NCBI RefSeq assembly: GCF_000801105.2
Contig: NC_079514.1
Coordinates: 1,364,001-1,428,000, forward strand
Source: Raphanus sativus
Taxonomy: Eukaryota > Streptophyta > Magnoliopsida > Brassicales > Brassicaceae
Reading direction: 5' to 3'
DNA length: 64,000 bases
Made by a program: the position numbers and the translations under genes. Below, piece after piece: positions 23,163 through 35,695 of this stretch (positions within the stretch are counted from its first letter, which is position 1; each line of letters opens with the position of its first letter). Under the pieces are notes generated by a model that ran no database searches, had not been told where the DNA came from, and saw only the letters and a program-made list of their open reading frames with translations.

Positions 23163-24541
23163 TCAAACATCAAGGTTCCTTGCAACGATGCCTTCAAATG
23201 TAACACCAGGTCCAAAAGCCAGAATCAGACCCCACTCATTTTCACTTCCACTCATGTTCCTTGCTTTCCTGCTCTCCTCCAACATATACTCCAACACATA
23301 AACAATCGAGTTGCTACTTGCGTTGCCATAGTCCATGAGAGCTCTTCTGCTTGGACTCAGCTTCTCCGGCGACAGGTTAAGCCGCTTCTCCATTCGGTTC
23401 AATATGGCTGGTCCACCTGGATGAACCGCCCAAAACATCTGGTTATAGTCTTTATTAGCCAGTCCTGCTTTTCCTATCAACTTCTTGCAGAAACTCTCCA
23501 CATTGTCTTCTATTATCTGTGGAAGCTCTCTTGACAGCGTGAAGTTTATCCCTGCTTCTGTTAGCCTCCCATCTATCGTCTTCTCCGTGTCTGCGCCAAG
23601 AATGTGCAGTCCAAGTTAATCTCAAAAATATTCTCTAAGATTTAGTAGGTCATAAATATTTATAGGTTAATTTTAATTACAATTTTTTTGACAATTTGGA
23701 GAACAGTATAAATATGTATAATACTTATAAAAATTTTGAGACTAAAGTCAATGTTTCTTCCGGCTGTGCCTAGAACCGGCTTTGGTTTACCTGGCAGGAA
23801 ATTTTGAATTGCGGTGTGAAGCTCAAAGAGTGGTTTCTCACTAACCGGGTCCGGATCAGACCCGATGATCATAGCTCCGGCTCCATCACCAAATAAAGCG
23901 ACCCCAACAAGATCATACGGTCTATCTTTACTGGGAGGTTTGAAACCAATGATGGTCGTCTCTGACGTGGCAAGCAAGACTCTACTACCCGGATTGTTCT
24001 CGGCTATGTCTTTGGCTACACGGAGACCCGCAACGCCTCCAGAGCAGCCGACGAAGTAGAGCAGAACACGGTGCGTCTCGGGGCTGAGACCAAGCCCTTT
24101 GGCTAAGAACAGGTCACCACCAGGGAGACGAGCTTCGCTTGAAGAGACATAGACAAGGTGAGTTATGTCGGAAACAGAGTGGCCCCAGTTCTTGATGCAC
24201 GATCTTGAAGCTTCCACTGCCATTTCAGTTACAGCGTCGTTGCATATGTCCAGACGCTGCGTCACGGTGGATCCTCCTTCGATGGCGAGTTCTGGATACT
24301 TTGTTAGTATCTCCTCTGACATTACAACGTACCTTGTTTTCACCGTCGTTGTCTTGCAGAGGCGAGTAAGCTTCTGTTTGAGTTCGGGGTCGTCACAGTT
24401 GGTGGTTTTGAAGTAGCCATCGACCAAGTACTCTTGCATCACTAGCTGGTGAGGAAAGGCTTTACCGATAGAAAGAATGGTCGCTTTCCCTGGGTTTGGT
24501 TTCTTCTCTGAACACAACTCTGTGGCATCGATGCTCCCCAT
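23163..24541 (-). CDS. LAP5: Type III polyketide synthase LAP5/PKSB (sporopollenin biosynthesis)
   Basis: Chalcone-synthase-like enzyme that condenses hydroxylated fatty acyl-CoA starters with malonyl-CoA into alpha-pyrones, which are sporopollenin precursors for pollen exine; it acts in the anther tapetum (family knowledge). Two exons: 23791-24541 and 23163-23590, joined in phase, giving 392 residues, the known LAP5 length. The catalytic triad is Cys166 in FVGCSGG, His307 in AVHPGGPA and Asn340 in DYGNASSN; the terminal motif is LAFGPGVTFEG. The intron sits at the position conserved in this family. The protein matches At4g34850 better than LAP6. No damage seen. Confidence 0.94.
23791..23871 (-). 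other. Exon 1 end of LAP5 with in-frame read-through into the intron
   Basis: The exon 1 frame stays open for about 44 codons into the intron (to 23660). Retention would give a protein lacking His307 and Asn340, so the spliced form is the functional one. Confidence 0.5.
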
Positions 24542-24594
24542 TACAATCTTGTTTCTCTTGTTGTGTCTGTTAAAAAAGAGTCAAAGTGATGGCA

Positions 24595-24602
24595 TATATA
24601 TA
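24595..24602 (-). promoter_or_regulatory. TATA box of LAP5
   Basis: TATATATA on the minus strand about 55 bases before the start codon, so the leader must be short. Confidence 0.6.
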
Positions 24603-25362
24603 CGCTAACACTTTTGCAGTTTATGACCTGCGTCTTCTGCGGTGTGTTCTGTCTAGTTGATATTTGGTGAAAATTAGGTGTGAGATTCAGGAGCTTCATG
24701 TTTATTGCATTGACTCTTTCTAAAAAATTTCTTTTATTTTCTCTTAATACATAATCTTTAAGCTTAGATTTAATTTATTTTTTCTTTGGAACATGCTTAG
24801 CTGTAATTAGACGATATTTGTTCAGAGCCAACACAAGAGTGTGATTTTGCACTTCAAAAGAATAGACAGAGAAACTAACTAAAGCTTCTTGCTATGACAA
24901 GCATGGTTAACAAAGAACATCAAGCATGGCGTCAAGAGTGGCTGGTTTGAGAGTTCTTATCCTCTTTGCGATCAAACGGACTTCCTCTTATTAAGACAAG
25001 AAGAAACAGAGAGGCACGTTAGATTTGTACAGTCAATTTCTTATTTGTCTTTCTTATCTTGTTCTTATATTATCCGCAGCAAATGCATAGCTGTGATAAA
25101 TTATTAGTTTCAGTGACACACTGGACCTTGAGCTGCATCGAATACACTAAAGGATATATCCTATGTTAGTGATTGTAACTAAAGTTTATGGGCTAAACCA
25201 AACAAGTTTTGGATTTTAGAAAATTATATGTGGGCTTATTAATTAGTTTATTTGGCCTAAATTTTATGGGCCTCTTAATTGATGTATTTATTTAAAAATT
25301 GTAAAAGTACAATAATCAAATTCAAGTCACTGACGCCAACTGTTTTGTATTGAATTATTGAT

Positions 25363-25398
25363 TTTTTTTTTTTTTGAAAAAAGTACATTTTAGTCAAA
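25363..25398 (-). mobile_element. Short poly(T)-headed insertion, 36 bp
   Basis: Between 11-bp repeats GAATTATTGAT at 25352-25362 and 25399-25409. The insert starts with 13 T and ends TAGTCAAA. Confidence 0.6.
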
Positions 25399-25416
25399 GA
25401 ATTATTGATGTTGGAA

Positions 25417-25544
25417 TCACAAACATAATCATTGTTGTACCAGGCTACCAAGCCAACGAGGTTCGTATAGAAATTATTACATTGGTTTGGATGCTCACAA
25501 ACATAATCAGTAAATACTCCAATATTACATTGGTTTGGATGCTC
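25417..25544 (+). repeat. Interleaved short direct repeats
   Basis: Fifteen bases TCACAAACATAATCA at 25417-25431 recur at 25495-25509, and a 22-bp unit at 25475-25496 recurs at 25523-25544. They overlap like a patchwork of templated copies. Confidence 0.8.
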
Positions 25545-25751
25545 CCAATTGTTTGTTACTTACATTTAATAATGAAATTATATTCAACATAAATATAAAA
25601 TGTGGATATAAATCTTAGACATATAAATTCTTCTGGTTCTCCATGTTATAAAAAAATACATGGGAACAGATAATGAAAAGTACCTCGATCTCTAGAACGA
25701 ATTCTCAAAACCTCTATGATTACAATTCTACTAAAATGATACAAACTTCTC

Positions 25752-26054
25752 TTATTGATACCGAGAAGCGATGAGATCAAGAAACACTTCTTCTCTACAT
25801 GGAAGGGTCAAGCCTCCCATTGGATGATCGAATCCAAACTCTTCCTCTGCTCGACTAAGGAACTCTCTGAAAGAAGGATCATTCAGAAACGAAATTGGAA
25901 CCACAAATCTCTTTTTCTCCTTCTCAATCTGTTCTCCAACGTACACTACCATATGCCCTTTAGGGACTTGATCCAATGATGATGATGTTCGGTTTCTGTA
26001 TAGCTTCAATATCTGTTTTGTTGCATTTGTGATCGCACAACGGCTCAGACCCAT
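25752..26054 (-). CDS. SAUR family protein, 100 residues
   Basis: Small auxin-up RNA protein; family members inhibit PP2C.D phosphatases and promote cell expansion through plasma-membrane proton pumps. Single exon. Variable N-terminus [18 protein letters not shown], then the conserved SAUR core: [56 protein letters not shown] box lies at 26165-26172. It belongs to the tandem SAUR cluster and most resembles, from memory, At4g34810; exact orthology within the cluster is uncertain. Confidence 0.88.
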   Translation of the reverse strand: MGLSRCAITNATKQILKLYRNRTSSSLDQVPKGHMVVYVGEQIEKEKKRFVVPISFLNDPSFREFLSRAEEEFGFDHPMGGLTLPCREEVFLDLIASRYQ

Positions 26055-26164
26055 CTTTGTTTTTGCTTTAGGACCAGAGGTGTTAAACGATTTTTCTATG
26101 AAAGTTTTCTTCTTAAGGTTTCCAGTCCACTTGGGATGAAGAAAGGTGGTGATGAGACTGCCTA

Positions 26165-26172
26165 TATTTATA
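26165..26172 (-). promoter_or_regulatory. TATA box of the 25752-26054 SAUR
   Basis: TATAAATA on the minus strand about 110 bases before the start codon. Confidence 0.65.
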
Positions 26173-28324
26173 ATAAATGGAGAATCTTTAAAATAGCGAT
26201 TGTTAACAATAAATTAACAATATTTTTTTGAACTTGTCTCGCGAAAGTTCACAAAAGTGAACCTGTCTCTTAGCTTTTCTGCGGGCCCCACGACACGTGT
26301 CGGCCCGCAATTAGTTTGATTATTATTATTATTATTTTATTTTATTTTGAAAAAAAATCAAAAAGTAAAAAAAAATAAAAAATTGTGAACCTCCCCATGA
26401 GGTTCACCAATGGAGATGCTCTTATGATTCATTACGTTTTAATGATTTAAGGGTATTTAATGAGTTCTTTTTCTTTCTCATTGTAAGTTGTTGTTTGACT
26501 TTTAATATCTTGTCACATGGCTCAACTTGTTTATCAAGCTCTTCAAGAAAAAGTTCTCTGTTCTTATATTGTTTTTGAACGCCTCTGTTCTTACATATAT
26601 AAAATTGTAAAATTATGTTGAAAATTCAAAGCTATTATGAAATTATATTCTGCTTCTCTTCGACGTTGAAATGTGTGCTTTTGTAACAGATAATAACAAG
26701 TGGACAAAGGACTTTCAAAGAAGACTGTGAGCGCAACTTGTCACATTGTATGAAATACAAATCAACATGGAGCAAAAATTCAGGATACAGATAAGCAATT
26801 TGATATTTCACATCTAGGTATAGAAGAAATGCTCAATTTGGTCAAGCATGGAATTGGTTTTCTTCTGATATATGCGAATCTTCTCAGTGGGAAATCATTA
26901 AATATTCTCAATGTCTTGAAGCTGCAACTAACAAATCATTACATTTCGATCTTTGATTTCCTGAGCCGCATCTAATGACCCAATTCAGTCTCTAATCATA
27001 TAGATGCTTCTTGGAATAATTCTTGATTTTCTAGTTGGAGACTCTACATTTGTTATAGGTGAAAACGACGTCAGATCAAGATTTCAGAACTATTTTTTGT
27101 TGTTGTTGAAATTACGAAAAAAATTGTGTGTCTACATGACTACATATAAACTTTTGTTTCATAGCATGTGTGTGTCTATGAGTTGAATTTCGGAACGTCT
27201 TTTATACGACAAAGTATATAAGAATTTCATCATGAATTACACTGTAACATTGATGTTATCTTGATTTGATATGCGACTTGCGAATCCTCAAGCTATTAAA
27301 GGGCATGTTGATTCAATTTTGTTAAAATGTCATTCTCTTGAACTTATACTTCATACAAGATATAATTGCCATGATACTATCTCCCATGTACACTCAAACT
27401 GAAAATATTTGCAAATCACATACCTCTAAATGATAATGACAATATACAGTAGTTAACGCATCACAATCAGAAAAGGAAACTTATGACGAAGACCTATCAT
27501 TTGCCGATAACATGGCCAGTTCAATTAATTAAAAAGTTATATGCTATTTTGTTTAAAATAAAAGTTTGGATCCTTTATCTATTATTTCCAAAAATTCGAA
27601 GTTTTCTTTTTAAATAAAGAATTTGGTTTGTTTAGTCAAGGCTGATTTTTGCCACCAAGATATTAATTAAACTGTAATAGTAATTTTTGTTAAGGTCTAG
27701 TGCAGAGTTTCTCTTGCAAATGCTATAGGTCGTCCCTAGTGTTCCAAGAACTATGCAATAATTCAATAACGATGGTCTTTGGGTTTACCATTCTGCAATT
27801 AGTGGAAATTTTTTTTGTTAATGAGCTATACAACTGTTTCAAAAATAAAATAAGTTTCTACAATTTGATTAAATCCAAAAAATTAATTTATTCTACTCGT
27901 ATGATCATGTAAATAATGGAATCGAAATAAATGGTAATGACTTTTAAAATACATATTAATTGGGTCAGGCTAATTCTTGTTGTTTTTCACCCAATTACCT
28001 CTTTTTGAATCTCTGAAACAATGTAATTCTTTATCTTTTCTTTTTATCACTGATTCTTCTACCTATAAATCATCAACAAAGCTAAGTTACTTTGGATATT
28101 CCGAAAGACTATATATAATAAGATTATTTTCAAAAACATGAAAAATGGGTTTCATCAATGTTTTGTGGAAGTACAAATAGTATAACCTGATTTGACTGGT
28201 TACACAACATATTTACATGCTGATTCAGTATGTTCACCTTTGCAGAAATAAACAAAGGGAACAACCAACAAAAAATCCATAAAATGGACAGAAAAAAACT
28301 TTGAGGTTTCCCAAAAAAGACGTC
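26173..28324. other. Intergenic region between two SAUR genes
   Basis: AT-rich except for a GC-rich patch near 26230-26310 with short palindromes, and a GGAGATGCTCTTA end near 26412-26424 that resembles a MITE terminus; no matching left end was found. No gene. Confidence 0.45.
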
Positions 28325-28606
28325 TCAAGTTGAAACAACACAACCATAAGAATTCAAAAGACCCACGAATGTTTCTTCTCTGCAAGGAATCGTCAGTCCA
28401 CCAATCGGATGATTGAAACCAAACTCTTCCTCTGCTCGATTTAGCAAACCCTGAAACGAAGGATGGTTCAAATAAGAAATGGGAACCACAAATCTCTTCT
28501 TGTTCTCCATCTCTTCTCCAACATAAACCGCAACATGACCTTTTGGAACACGAGATTGCTGTTTCTGGGACTGTTTAGAGGTGATAACACGCGACAATAT
28601 AGCCAT
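28325..28606 (-). CDS. SAUR family protein, 93 residues
   Basis: Single exon. Short N-terminus [17 protein letters not shown] followed by the SAUR core [51 protein letters not shown]. It is one of the shorter members, with an atypical tail [11 protein letters not shown]. Second intact gene of the local minus-strand SAUR cluster. TATA box at 28705-28712. The auxin-responsive growth role is inferred from the family. Confidence 0.87.
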   Translation of the reverse strand: MAILSRVITSKQSQKQQSRVPKGHVAVYVGEEMENKKRFVVPISYLNHPSFQGLLNRAEEEFGFNHPIGGLTIPCREETFVGLLNSYGCVVST

Positions 28607-28704
28607 GTCTAAAGCAAGAGTCTTAGAATATTAATTAGAATGATTTGTTTTATGAAAGCGGAGAAAGATTAATGTTTTGGTGGAGTTATGTTTCAGTTAC
28701 TTGT

Positions 28705-28712
28705 TATTTATA
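28705..28712 (-). promoter_or_regulatory. TATA box of the 28325-28606 SAUR
   Basis: TATAAATA on the minus strand about 100 bases before the start codon. Confidence 0.65.
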
Positions 28713-31199
28713 GAATTCTTTAGAGGTAATGGAATCAAATTTCGAAGTTGTGTTTAATAATACAACAGATTTTTCTTGTATTTAATTATTAGGAGTTTGC
28801 AGGGTTTCACATGGGATCTGCTTAACAAAAAATACGGTTTACCTAGAAAGCATCAAGCTGATTCTGATTTCTCTGGGTGACTTAAGAATCTAATCAGATA
28901 GGGACCCACCAAAGTTACATGACTCACATGCTCCTCTGCCACATTAAAATCTCTGGCCATTACATGAATCAGGTTTGGTCCTATTTTTTATGATGAATAG
29001 ACAACAGAAACAAGTGTCACCATAGATGAAAATATACACTTTTGGCAAGTCTCTTGTTGGCCCTTGAATGTTGGTGGCTTTTGGTCTATATGGTTACCCC
29101 TAGAGCCCCACTCAAAGAAGGACGACCCTTTTGTGTCTTGAATAAAATTGACTCTATAAAACTTTATATTTATATATTGTAATAACTATTATTAAATCTG
29201 TATTTACTATTATTATTAAATCAGTAAGAGGACCTTCATGTGTAATACTAAGCTTGGAGTCATGAAAATGAGAAACATTGAACATGCATGGTTTCTCTGT
29301 GTTCTTAAAATGTAGAATCAACACGTTCAATATACCAGCTAGGTAGAGGTTGTAGAACACCAGAACTTGACAACAATAGTTCCATCGCATTAACATTATG
29401 ATTTTTTTTTAAACTGTAGGTATGCATTACTTCTTCCTTTTCTTTTTACTAAATGTATTCACATCTATGTTTGATCTCAAGGTATGATTCGAATATTTAT
29501 GGTAAGTCGCAAGTATTATGCATTATAGTTATTCTAAGAAATTTCAGTTGTTATTGAAAATATGGTCACGTTTCATTTGCATTATTATGATCAGAATTAT
29601 ATCTTCCTAATAACGGAGACTAACATGTGCTTGATAATCTAAATATACAATGACAAAATCATCGTATTTGTTTGATAAGTTTCACCATCAAATAAAATTG
29701 CGCAAGTACTATTTCAATAATTTTCAATAAATATTATTTATTTGAAGAAAATATGCATTCTTTTGAATAATTAACGCGGTTACACTATCATCACATACAA
29801 CCCATTTAAGTTTCTTTTAGAGTGCATGTGAGCCACCATTCCTTTTAATAGTTTAAACCCTGCAGGAAGTCTTATTTATATTTTTAGGAAACTATACTTA
29901 TAACGCAAGTCAGAGCTGTTATTAAAACAAATAAAAGTAATTATTTAACAGAGATTTCCCATTATATAGAAGTAATAACTAGGTTAAGATCCGCGCCTTA
30001 CACATGATGAATATTATATATAAATTATTTTTATGTATTATATTTTTTATATATTATGAATAATAAATATATACTAAATAGTTAAAAATTTAGTAATTTC
30101 TACATATATAATTAAATTGGTGAAAACACATAAATAAATTTTATTAATCCAAACAAACACTTATTCTATTTTGATCATTAGTATTTTTATAACAAAAATT
30201 TAAAATCACTTATAACAAAAAAGTTGTGGGATGATTAATATTTTTAATAATTTATAATTTTAAAAACATTTAATGCAAAGTTAAAGTATAAATATTATAA
30301 GTTTCCAATATTTGTTCAAAAGGTTTCTCAAAAACAAATCAAAGAAAATTTCAAAATTATAAGACTCCAAAGTTATATAATTTTGTAATCGTTGTATCTT
30401 GTTATAACCGAAATTGTAAACCATAGATCACAGAAATCTCAGTGTAATTTTTTTAACAACTTTAGTTATTTATAATAGTTTTTAAAACTTTAAAATATAA
30501 CATATACAGAAAAATCTAAATTTTTATTATATAGTTTATGTGATTGTTTAATTTGTTTTAATAAATTTATAATTTTTATGAAATGATCGAGAGTAGAATG
30601 ATATTTTATCAAATATTTATTATTAAAAATCATTAATTATCATATATAGTAAAGCCACATTGTTCAATTCCATGATTTTTATATAAGAAAATAGTAAAAA
30701 ATATTAATAATTAATTTATGGTAAATTTAATAAAAAGCTTATTATATATTTCGATAGACCAACATATTTTTCTAAAGATTCTAAGAATGATTGTGGTGAT
30801 GAAATGTCGTTACCAAAAATGTTGTAATGCTTTTCTTTTAATATATAAGGAATTTTGATTTATTTCTTAGATGTATTAGAGGCAGTACTATATCATCTAA
30901 TCATGTCATAATAGTGAAAACGCTCAAAATATTAACTTCGGAATTCTAAATTGTAACTCAATCTTACATCTTTTTAAAAATAGAGAGCAGAACAAGTATT
31001 TGGTTACTAATTTTGTTTCAATATATATAGTTTCCAATGTGTTAGGCATTACACACAACAAGAATTTGATAATGTATATATCAAAAAAAGTTTTAAAGTT
31101 CCTACACAACTTTTAAAACTTGAAATCAAATCCGCTACTAGAAAAACTTTTACAATCTTATTTCGGAACACAAGCTTTAAACACTCATATATATACACA
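28713..31199. other. AT-rich intergenic region
   Basis: 2.5 kb. From about 29990 to 31100 it is extremely AT-rich with no open frame of interest. No element ends identified. Confidence 0.45.
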
Positions 31200-32180
31200 C
31201 CTAAATTTCCTATATTCCACCGGCTCTCCTAGTTTGCGCTTTCCTCCGCCAGATCTCGCCGTTTGTCATAACTTCTCTCCAACGGAAAGAACCGGAAGCT
31301 CCGATGCCATGGTTTCTCTGTGCTTCTACCAGGTTCTCGCTCATGTTTCTCTGCTCAGATGCAGAAGCATGGGTTGAGATATTAGTTGCAGGGTTTTTAG
31401 GGTTACTGATAGCTGATTGCAAGCTTACTTTCCTCTATTGCTCATCAGTTCAAGGTCTCGAGGACTGGACTTCGAATGGTGAAATACAGGAGGTGGTTTG
31501 TTTTCTGAATGCAGCTATTACCACAATGCAACCCTTTGGAGTGCAGCTCCCTGCTGCTATGTGCAGGCTTCAGACAAAGAAGATCCTTCATCTGAAACAT
31601 GGATTTCATGTTGCTGGATCCAAGTTCCATTGCTTCAAGCTTTCGCAAGGTATGGAGTTCATAATTTGTTGGAGTGAGTCATACTTCTTCGATCTTTGCC
31701 TGCTGGTAGAATTTAATTGTCTTAGAAGGAGATCCATGTGTCTCTGGAATCAAGATGTTATGATGGTCTTGAATGGACCTTTACCTCTTATTGAGGATGT
31801 TACAAGCCTTTGCTTGGCTATTTGGCGATGGTGGTTTGTCTCACAGCACTCTGCCTTCTCGAAGAGAACATGGATTGTGATTTCTGCTCTAGGCGTCAAA
31901 GCTACACTGCAGAAAGCTCTTCTCTCAACATTATCATCAGGAAACTCAAGACTTCATTGTCTTTCGGACTCTACCGTCTTTGCCCTGCGCTTAGGGTTGG
32001 TTTTGATTGAAATCACAGGTTTTTCCATCATTGGGAACCTTGTCACTTTCATCACTCCGTTATCATGCTCTTCTAATCTATGCACTGTTTATTTTGCAAA
32101 GGGTGATTTACCCAAACTTTGTTCTTCAAGTACTCTGTTTTGAGATTATGAAATAAAAACGTTGACAAAAAAAAAGAAAG
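31200..32180 (+). mobile_element. Candidate non-autonomous poly(A) retroposon (Sadhu-like?)
   Basis: A block of about 980 bases, clearly GC-richer than its flanks, ends in GTTGACAAAAAAAAA, the kind of 3' tail seen on other retroposon fragments here. It contains an open frame 31304-32143 (279 codons) with no recognisable domain and an unusual Cys/Leu/Ser-rich composition, so I do not call it a protein gene. Size, poly(A) end and lack of coding homology fit Sadhu-type plant retroposons; a processed gene copy is the alternative. No target duplication found. Confidence 0.4.
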
Positions 32181-32239
32181 AGAGAGCAACAAGATTCATC
32201 AAAACCCTTAAGACTATTAAATATAAATCATTGTGTTCA

Positions 32240-32359
32240 TCAATGCAGCTGATGAGAAGTGATGAGTTGAAGAAACGCTTCTTCTTGACAAGGAATCGTT
32301 AAACCACCCACTGGGTGATGAAATCCGAACTCTTCCTCTGCATGATTAAGAAACTCATT
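32240..32359 (-). pseudogene. SAUR pseudogene, 3' part only
   Basis: Forty minus-strand codons read [33 protein letters not shown] and end SHQLH-stop: the C-terminal half of a SAUR. Upstream of 32359 the homology ends abruptly; the PKGH/YVGE half and a start codon are missing. It lies just beyond the poly(A) end of the 31200-32180 element. Confidence 0.8.
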
Positions 32360-32516
32360 CGTATAATAAGTTCCAAGTCTTGAAGTAGATTTTCCTTCGC
32401 TCTCAAACTAGGGACCGTACTGCTGGGAAAAACTACGAGTAAAGAGATGGTTTTATATATTTATACTTATTTTTCTCTATAGTAGAGCTTTCTAAATAGT
32501 TTGATGAGGTAAGTTA

Positions 32517-32733
32517 GACCATCATTAATCTTAGATCTTTTAACTGAGATTCTTAACTTTGGATAAGAGACAGTTCTTAATTTTTTTTAGATTTAAACTA
32601 AGAAAAACTAAGAACCGTCTCTTAAATAAAAGATATAAGAATCGTCTATTAGGTAAAAAATATATAAAAAACAAAAAAAAAATCAAATCATGAGTTAAAA
32701 ATCCTGGTTAAGAGATCGGGGTTAATCATGTTC
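32517..32733. mobile_element. Palindromic foldback element, about 217 bp
   Basis: The two halves are inverted copies: GACCATCATTAATCTTAGATC at the left matches the reverse complement of the right end, and internally TAAGAGACAGTTCTTA faces TAAGAACCGTCTCTTA. MITE-like; no target duplication identified. Confidence 0.6.
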
Positions 32734-34755
32734 GGTGGATAAGATCTGACTATCTCTCTGCATGTGGTTTTATAATGATAATGATTGTAGCTACGGCTGA
32801 GTTTTGAAAATACAACATAGTACTGTTAAGTGATCGAAATAGATCGAAGTCCAAATAGTCACAGATACTATAGCTATTTGCTGCCTATGGCCTACTATCT
32901 TTGTCCTTACGTCAATTAGTTTGATTGTGCTATCTACTTCGCTTTTTCGACCTAAAGATAGTAACTTGATGTATATGGATTAGTGATAGGTATCCACTAT
33001 CCTCTGTATGTTGAATGAGAAGAGTTGCAAATAGAAACTCGAAAACAAAAACAAAAAAGCATGGAAGCAAATAAAAATTGATGTCATCGCGTGAATGATT
33101 AAAAACAGTTTTACGGATGCTATTATAAATATGTTCTTCTTCAATTTTGAATCAATTTCATGTTTCATTTATTTTATCAATCTTAAAATAATCTTAGGTT
33201 AACTTAAATTTTGATTCAATTTGAACCAAGAATCAAGTACGTAAATCTACGGGATTTCCAGATATTAGAGATGGACCACAATATTTTTTCGTGGCTCTTA
33301 TAAGTTCAGTGTCTAAATCATATGGATGATTGTTTATGATTATCTAGTAAGTTTAGGCGACTATTGATGCCACCGAATGATTGTTATGTTTGAGTCTTCC
33401 TGTCATAACTGTAGCTTAACCATATCACAGATTTGATACTTATAAATGGTATTTTCTTTTTGATATATATACTACTATTTAAAAATAATTTTTGTTGTTG
33501 TCAAGTTTTCCATGATTTTAAGTTGAATCATTAGTTTCAATGTTATTTGAGATTCTATTTTGATATAAATATTTGTCATGATATTTGAAATAATTAAAAA
33601 TAGATATTAACAAATTCTAGTAAATATATAATAATTATATTTATTTTATATATTTTCATGATTTTAGAATAAATCATTAGTTTTAACAATAGTATTATTA
33701 AAGTCTTGGTTGATTCCAAAAACTTTCTAATCCCAAATACTAATCACCACGACACTCGCATTTTTATTTTTCATATTAGATTTGATTATAGGTTGATTAA
33801 AAACTATATATTTATATATCATAATATTTGAAATAATTAATAAATAAATATTAACAAATTCTATGGATATATAGTATCATAGTTATATTTATCTTATCAT
33901 TGGTTCTTATTAGATAAAATATTAGCTTGGATAAATATTAGTTTTAATAAACAATTTTAGTGATCAAGCTGATTATTTATCATTTTTCATGTTTTTAGGA
34001 GTCATTAGTTAATTTAATAAATCATTATTTATCTTTTTCCATGATTTTATAAGTCAAATAATGAATTTAAATAATTTAGTATTAATTTAAAATTTTTATC
34101 TAACAAAAAAATCTAAATTTAAATAAAAATTAACTTTTGATTAAATATTAGTTTTTGACTGATTAAATATATTAGTTTTCCAAGTCAAAATAAAATGCAA
34201 GATTCACAGTGGTCTTCTCATATAGCAACCGTGACTCAGATTGTAATCGAGACATTTCTATTAAGTTAACATGTAAAGACAATTAAACTTTTGAAACCAT
34301 ATATTAATATGTGATATGCAAACTTCAAAATGTAAGAATTTTGTACTTAATAATATGATTTAGGAACAAATCTTACCGTTTGAAGTCCTTTCGAATTGCC
34401 TCCATAAAGTAACTTATGAAAAACAATCCGCTATATATATATCGAAAAGTAACAAATCTACATAGAAATAATCTTATAACTTTTGAGAAAGTAAGTTTTT
34501 CACAAATGGAATAGTTAGAACTTAGAGTGTGCAGAGTCTATATGAGTCTGTGTTGTTGATGACAAAAAAAAAAAATAGTTAGAACTTAGAAGAACTCACA
34601 AGATCTTTTTAGATCCAAAATTGAAACAGACTCACAATAAGTATCGCAATCTCGAGTTATTTTCTTTCCACTTCCTTAAATACATTTAAAGAAAATACAC
34701 AAATATACGTAAAGAGGAACTTAATGAATATTATGGTGACCAATGATCCCTCTTA
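32734..34755. other. AT-rich intergenic region
   Basis: 2 kb with one short retroposon insertion (34527-34573). Otherwise nothing recognised. Confidence 0.45.
34527..34573 (+). mobile_element. Short retroposon insertion, 47 bp, poly(A) tailed
   Basis: Insert ends GTTGATGACAAAAAAAAAA and lies between perfect 17-bp repeats AATAGTTAGAACTTAGA at 34510-34526 and 34574-34590. Confidence 0.8.
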
Positions 34756-35073
34756 TCACGAACCATTTAGAATAGAAGCTAGAGCAGTGAAGTAGTCTTC
34801 AGTACAAGGGATGGTTAGACATCCCATGGGATGATCGAACCCAAACTCTTCTTCCGCAAGATTCAACAAATCTTGGAACAATGGATGGTTTAAATACGAT
34901 ATAGGTATCACAAATCTCGTTTTTCTTTGATAAGTCTCACCCACGTAGACGGCCACATGACCCTTTGGGACATTATTAGTACCTGACATGGCCAAAAAGC
35001 TTGCGATTTTTGTTGATAAGCTTCTTTGAAGCTTTTGCTTGGCGTTAGATAGTCCAATCAATTGAATTCCCAT
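34756..35073 (-). CDS. SAUR family protein, 105 residues
   Basis: Single exon. N-terminus [20 protein letters not shown], then [40 protein letters not shown] and [11 protein letters not shown], the full SAUR domain. One change, MGCLT instead of the common MGGLT, is visible. TATA box at 35220-35227. Third intact minus-strand SAUR of the cluster; closest, from memory, to the At4g34780-34790 group. Confidence 0.88.
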   Translation of the reverse strand: MGIQLIGLSNAKQKLQRSLSTKIASFLAMSGTNNVPKGHVAVYVGETYQRKTRFVIPISYLNHPLFQDLLNLAEEEFGFDHPMGCLTIPCTEDYFTALASILNGS

Positions 35074-35219
35074 CTTCGAGAATTAATGCAAGTAACCAAA
35101 AGGGATATTGACAAGAAAAATCTGAAGTGATGAATATTTGAATGTTTTGGGCTTCTATATGGATCAGGTTTAGTTAATTTGTAAGCAAGAATGCAAGATT
35201 ATCTAAGTGCCTAATAAGG

Positions 35220-35227
35220 TATATATA
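35220..35227 (-). promoter_or_regulatory. TATA box of the 34756-35073 SAUR
   Basis: TATATATA on the minus strand about 150 bases before the start codon. Confidence 0.5.
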
Positions 35228-35695
35228 GGGAACTCAAAGAGTTTGTGACCGCTAGTCACTGGAGAGTAGATAGTCTGGGGAACATATCAGGTGCAGCTAA
35301 TGGATGAAGTCCACATGTATGCCTTGTCTTTTCAAAAACCACTTTTTTTTTGTGAAACATGTTTATAAAACCCTACCATTCACGAAGATGAATTATAACA
35401 ATCTACCATCTCATATATGAATAAAATCAAAATAAGAAAGGAGAAACATGTTACAATCAACTTGTATGAAATTATTAATTCTGATAAATACGTTACATTC
35501 GATATATATAGTGTGTTCGACAATCGACACAATGCTTTGCTAAGATACTATACCTGCGTGATTTGAGGTACAATATTAAAGTAAACTGTTTCGAATTAGG
35601 TCTTTTGGTTTGTGTAGAGTGTAGACGATCAATCATAGTCCCTATTTTCAAATAGGCCACATCCCACATGCAAGATTTTTTTTTTTAAAACACTA

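Larger units (their letters stand above)
24603..25751. other. LAP5-SAUR intergenic region
   Basis: AT-rich DNA with a T-tailed short insertion (25363-25398) followed by interleaved direct repeats (25417-25544). No gene. Confidence 0.5.

Noticed and set aside
26230..26424. Possible MITE ending GGAGATGCTCTTA
   Set aside because: No matching left terminus or target duplication found.
31304..32143. 279-residue plus-strand frame as a protein gene
   Set aside because: No domain, odd composition and a poly(A) end make a retroposon more likely; kept only as a mobile element candidate.
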